Source: Rhododendron vialii
Lineage: Eukaryota; Streptophyta; Magnoliopsida; Ericales; Ericaceae
Direction of reading: 5' to 3'
Assembly: GCF_030253575.1 (NCBI RefSeq)
Contig: NC_080566.1
Span: 9,185,501-9,249,500, forward strand
DNA length: 64,000 nucleotides
Both the position numbers and the translations under genes were made by a program. Positions 59,777 through 64,000 of the stretch are shown here, in pieces. Each line of letters begins with the position of its first letter. Positions within the stretch are counted from its first letter, which is position 1. The notes beneath the pieces were generated by a model. The model worked only from the letters and a program-made list of their open reading frames with translations. It was not told the origin of the DNA and did no database searches.

Positions 59777-62144
59777 AAAAAAAATTTCGTCCTCGAAATT
59801 AGATAAGGCAAGCCTAATCATGCCAAGCATCACATCAACATACTCCAACTGTAACACTATCCATTATACAACAATTCAATTACCATCAAAGTCTATGTCT
59901 AGATTCACATCAAGCAAACCACAACAAACACGCGTATATCTTTCGAACTTCGTACCCCCATTTCCACGTAACCATGCACTAACAACATCGGCTTACCTTT
60001 CAACAATGGATTACACGAGTCTACGGTACGCATCGGTTTCTCATCATAGGACACTTAAGCTCCTAATTCAATTTCGGACCTTTCTAACACATGCAAAGGA
60101 TTTATTTCATACCTCCTCAATCTCCGTATACATAATGCGTCATATATTTTGAAAAAGTTAGGCGGCAACGTCAAACGGTTCACAGTTTCTAAACTTTTCT
60201 TTATTATACAAATCCCATACACAATCATCTATCTCACCATTGAGATCTTACCTCCTAAGTATAACCAGATAATCCAATTGACTTCCCGAGACTTCCATCT
60301 AGAATGGGCGGTGATCAAGCGCCTCTTCCAAGTGGATTTCACCGGTTGTCGCCTGGGTATCCCAAAACATGTACATAGTGTCCGACACTTAAACTATCCT
60401 TCTTACGGTGAACGCTTCTTTTCTGCCCAGAACGAGACAAACCCCAACGCAACTATGCTTTACGAAATTCATGACTTCCCTTCTTCAAATAACATTGGGT
60501 GACGTCGACGGTCAACATAATCCTTTGGTCAGCCCTCCGCAGTTAGCAATCTTTGACGATCTTTACCTTTCTCTTTTCGGTCATTCTCCCTCGAGCTTCC
60601 AACTATCGTTGGCGAATCGAATTAATTGTTTTAGCGGGTCCATAACACAAGCCAATCCTTCTAAAGGCCGCACCAAATTTTCACTCTAGGTTGGGTCATT
60701 CTATATTACGAGAAGGATTCGATTCGTCATCTCAAATGAAACGAATAAGCTACAAAACTCAAGCAGCATTAATCAAGAATTTGAAGAACAGCAATAGGGC
60801 ATCTGAAATTTAGAGAGCACTTGGAATCTTTACGGCGGTTCGGCAACAAACTCGAAGTACCTATTTATGCCAACTCACGAAATTTGAAGTGACAGGTCAT
60901 AACTCTCTTATTGCTTTACAAGTCAGAGGAGTCAACGGATAACATTTTTCAAACGAAAGATTTCGATATTATGAATAAGTTCCAGGTAATGAGACTGATC
61001 TCGCGCAAACCAATTGATCCAAAATAGGAAATTTTCCATACTAGAAATGAGTAGAACTTTCAACAATTTGAGACTAAGCATCACAAGATGAATCATGTGC
61101 CTCCAGAATCGAGGAACCACGACAGAGTAAAATACCATTGAAAGTAATTTCCACAATTGAATTTGTATTGAACGGTGTCAATGAATAGACATCAATAGAT
61201 ATGTCACCACAAGATTTGACTCCAACAATGGAAATTCGAACCAACCAAATAGGCAAGGGCAAACAAATAGATACAAAGAGGATATGAGTTCAAATCATAT
61301 GACTTCTTAGTCATGGGACCACAATGAATGATGGCCCAAGCAGGCAATGATGGGAACAAGGTCTAAATTTTGATAGTGCTAACGAATTTGTATTTCATAC
61401 GGTACATAGTCAAAGGTTGGGTTCAATAGATTGATGTTTGCAAATTAAATACTCATATGGGATAACGGTTACAAGCAAACGACGAAAATGATAATCGCAT
61501 CAAGGAAATCTAAACTGACCAATGAAAATTTATCTCAAGCAGGATGATGTCAAATAAGACCTTGAATAGGGAACGAGAAACACTTTTCAAATTTGATAGC
61601 AACAGTGTCATAAGATACTTCGCTACAAGAATTTAAATATGTCCAAGAAAAGCTAGGAAGGGATCGTATGACAATTGACTTAAATACTGAGAATTATAAC
61701 GGGTCATCCACCCACTGGACTTCACGGAAGAATAAATTACGATACAATTCTAACAATATTTAGCTTGGCCAACGAAAGATGGTAATAAAAGAAACAACTC
61801 TTCTAAAATCACATTTGAGATGTCACCAATCATCATGGATACAAACAATCCCTGTCCAAATCAAACCAAATCTCGATATAAACAATTTAAAGAGGTCAAG
61901 GACAACACTTCAATATGGAATGATTAACCTCTAATCTGGGCAAATATGATCTATCGATATTTCTCAACACGCGTGGACTAAGATTTCTTATTTTCTATTC
62001 CAAACATGGACAAGAATAGGATTCTCAATGAGTGAAATGCTTCCAAATCAAAAGTATTGTAAAGAATGAGTAAAACAACTAGAAAAAGACAATACCTCAA
62101 CAAGCGACGTTTCTAAGAGCTAGAGAATATGAGGAAGTGGTAGT
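59777..62144. other. Non-coding interior of the gamma element
   Basis: About 2.4 kb between the polypurine tract and the gag-like ORF. Frames of 60-117 aa occur on both strands but none shows pol motifs (no D(S/T)G protease site, no YxDD). One plus-strand frame (60149-60502) has no recognisable domain. I treat the region as non-coding filler or decayed pol. Confidence 0.6.
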
Positions 62145-62684
62145 TTAGCTACGGAACTGCATCTGTTGTTGTTTCGACGTATATGTATCCTGCTGCATTG
62201 AGCTCGACTCACCAGGTACTCCCAATTCCCGAAGACAATTCCTTGCCATGTGGCCACGTTCACCGCAAGTATAACAAGATCCCCCACGCCATGGGCATTG
62301 AGAACGAATATGACCAAGCTGACGACATCGATAACACACAGTCTGACACTTGAGAAGAGCTCTTGGAGTCCCGATATAAAAAGGTGGCTTAAAGCCCTGC
62401 TGGTCCTGAATAAAGTGATCTGATACTCTAGGTTTCTTCCTTCCTGAACTCTCAACACTCTCTGAAGATGATCTTGTGGTAACGACTCGATGCCTAGTTT
62501 CTCCCACATTCACACCACCTTGCGCACCTTCCAGTGTCTCGACACCTTTCCCACACTCAACAATCTCAGGAAACATCACTTCATCCTTGGCACATTGACT
62601 CACTTCATTCTCTCCGTTTGCACTACAGCCCTGGTGCTCACTATCCCTGGTTTCACCACACCTATCTCCACGTCTTGAAGACAT
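62145..62684 (-). CDS. Gag-like protein with two CCHC zinc knuckles (gamma element)
   Basis: A 179 aa frame starting at 62684, about 270 bp inside the 5' LTR edge as expected for gag. It carries two retroviral-type zinc knuckles, CYRCRQLGHIRSQC (117-130) and CYTCGERGHMARNC (137-150), both C-X2-C-X4-H-X4-C. A basic 'GRKKPRVSDHF' precedes them. The knuckles resemble the C-terminal part of plant Ty3/gypsy gag. The large N-terminal capsid region of a normal gag is missing, so it is either a shortened gag or a remnant. Nucleic-acid binding of the element RNA is the likely role. It overlaps a frame on the same strand (62120-62509), which I regard as a shadow. Confidence 0.8.
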   Translation of the reverse strand: MSSRRGDRCGETRDSEHQGCSANGENEVSQCAKDEVMFPEIVECGKGVETLEGAQGGVNVGETRHRVVTTRSSSESVESSGRKKPRVSDHFIQDQQGFKPPFYIGTPRALLKCQTVCYRCRQLGHIRSQCPWRGGSCYTCGERGHMARNCLRELGVPGESSSMQQDTYTSKQQQMQFRS

Positions 62685-62937
62685 CCTACTATGGAAGCAT
62701 AAGAAATGAAATCATCAACATTAGCCACCTAATTATGTGCTATAGGTCTCCAACCTTTCCAACCAAAGTCAACAATTTTGCGCCACTCTATCGTGATATA
62801 TATATGCAATGTCACATCGACATACTGACTCTTCATGCAAGCACACATGTGATTTTGTAAAAAGATGCAGCAATTTTTTTTTTTTGAACCCATGAGACCA
62901 AAAGTCTCCCCACGGTCTCAAGGTATTCTAAACTTAC

Positions 62938-62949
62938 GCTCTGATACCA
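62938..62949 (-). other. Primer binding site (initiator methionine tRNA) of the gamma element
   Basis: On the minus strand TGGTATCAGAGC lies three bases inside the end of the 5' LTR. This is the complement of the 3' end of plant initiator tRNA-Met, the usual primer of plant LTR retrotransposons. It fixes the orientation of the element. Confidence 0.92.
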
Positions 62950-62952
62950 AGT

Positions 62953-64000
62953 TGTCACGCCCTCGATTTTCAACATAATTAAGTAATACATTTCAATAAA
63001 AGAGAAACCTCGCATATCATATACGTTACCCAAATGAGTTTCCCACCTGTTTAATTTACAAACAAGTCCTTAAGTTTAGATAATTACAACTTTAGTCAAA
63101 AGAAAATTCAGTAATAATTAGTTACAAAACCACCTTTAACAAAATGAGATCTTCACAAAGATGACGAAATAACCAGTGATGTCAGCTTCCAAAAGTCTTT
63201 TACTGTCAAGCACATAATGCATGCAATCTATTGCCCGGCATCAGAACCTGAAAAGAAAGATTTGGTTGAGCTACACTAGCCCAGTAGAAAATTCTAAACT
63301 CAAGCTATATGCAATTTGAATGAACCATGCACCGAGAATGAATGAGTACTGACAGATACGCCTATACCACAAATGACTACCAACAAGCTGCGAATTATCG
63401 CCTAAGAGTCCTAGACTTCACATCAATGTCACTAGCCGTTTACTTCTTTAACTAGTTACATTATTAAACTCACGTCATCTCACACTTGTCTATAATCAAA
63501 TCAAAACATCTTATTATTCTCCGTATGATAGTACAATCTTTCTCGTGTCCACATTGATCTTCATTAAATCCCTTAATTGCAAAACCTTTCTTTTCCTTTA
63601 ATCCGGTATTTCCCATCAAATAATCACTAGGGTCACCTCGGGTCTAGTTCCCTCGAGCGCAGGGTCACCCCGAGTCTTTTCCCTCAATAACAATAATCAG
63701 GTGGGGTCACCTTGGGTCTAGTTCCCTCGAGCGCAGGGTCACCCCAAGTCTTTTCCTCCAATAATATGAATCAGTTGGGTCACCTCGGGTCTAGTTCCCT
63801 CGAGCGCAGGGTCACCCCGAGTCTTTTCCCTCAATAACGACCACTTGGGTCACCTTTCACACTTTTCACAATCGACATCATTTCATAATCAATTTCATCA
63901 TCCCTTTGACGGTTATACCACTGAAATTTAATTAATCATTACGTGATTCCACAATTGGACACATTTATGCCTCCTCTTTGTTTACATACCCGCATCTTAC
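62953..64000 (-). repeat. Gamma LTR, 5' copy (first 1,048 bp visible)
   Basis: It starts 'tgtcacgccctcgatttt' and runs to the window end. It aligns with 57156-58203 at a constant offset of 5,797 with no indel and no substitution that I could find. Confidence 0.92.

Larger units (their letters stand above)
57156..64000 (-). mobile_element. Young non-autonomous LTR retrotransposon, family gamma (runs off the window)
   Basis: The left LTR is 57156-59763 and the right LTR starts at 62953 and continues past the window end. In the direction of transcription (minus strand) the order is 5' LTR, primer site (62949-62938), gag-like ORF (62684-62145), a long non-coding interior, polypurine tract (59776-59764), 3' LTR. 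The internal region is 3,189 bp, too short for gag plus pol, and I see no protease, reverse transcriptase, RNase H or integrase. It interrupts the alpha LTR at 57155; the target duplication would be AGGTT (57151-57155), but its partner is outside the window. Confidence 0.9.

Noticed and set aside
59820..60689. Plus-strand frames of 93-117 aa in the interior of the gamma element
   Set aside because: They are on the opposite strand to the primer site and gag, overlap one another in different phases and show no pol or other known motif.

Overview
This is nuclear DNA of a flowering plant, almost certainly a eudicot. The evidence is spliced genes with GT-AG introns, plant-only protein families (a PADRE/DUF4228 protein, a plant endosulfine), AT-rich spacers, and dense plant-type transposons (Stowaway, Tourist, MULE and hAT MITEs, tRNA-derived SINEs, LTR elements with a methionine-tRNA primer site). 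I cannot name the species from the sequence. An asterid such as an Ericales shrub would fit, but that is a guess.

Layout. 1-7.4 kb is intergenic: the end of an LTR and several MITEs. 7455-7952 is a single-exon PADRE/DUF4228 gene (+). 11480-19109 is a seven-exon lysine methyltransferase gene of the EFM4/METTL10 (EEF1AKMT2) family (+), for which I could place every splice site. 21.7-40.9 kb holds four minus-strand copies (A-D) of one small two-exon gene of unknown function, encoding a 120-122 aa protein with a transit-like N terminus and one C-terminal membrane segment. Between the copies lie an old LTR fragment (26.5-28.4 kb), a 2-kb fold-back MULE (29175-31222) and a SINE. 42743-45636 is a six-exon endosulfine (ENSA/ARPP19-type) gene (-), probably with a further 5' UTR exon near 47.85 kb. 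48-52.9 kb is intergenic, with a SINE and an unusual hairpin-array MITE.

52.9-64 kb is a nested stack of retrotransposons. An old LTR (family alpha) is interrupted by a complete 2,998-bp solo LTR (family beta, TSD TCACG) and then cut by a young element (family gamma). The visible parts of the two gamma LTRs look identical over 1,048 bp. Gamma has a primer binding site, a gag-like zinc-knuckle ORF and a polypurine tract but no recognisable pol, so it appears non-autonomous. Its LTR carries twelve copies of the palindrome CTACCGGTAG in six pairs, each pair spaced exactly 21 bp.

The genes do not form a pathway. The methyltransferase probably modifies elongation factor 1A, and endosulfine is a PP2A-B55 inhibitor. 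The most notable items are the paired palindrome array, the MITE built from seven small hairpins, the fold-back MULE with nested GC-rich hairpins, and the four-copy gene family in which one pair has a displaced splice acceptor. All gene models are read by eye from splice signals and protein conservation, without alignment or transcript data.
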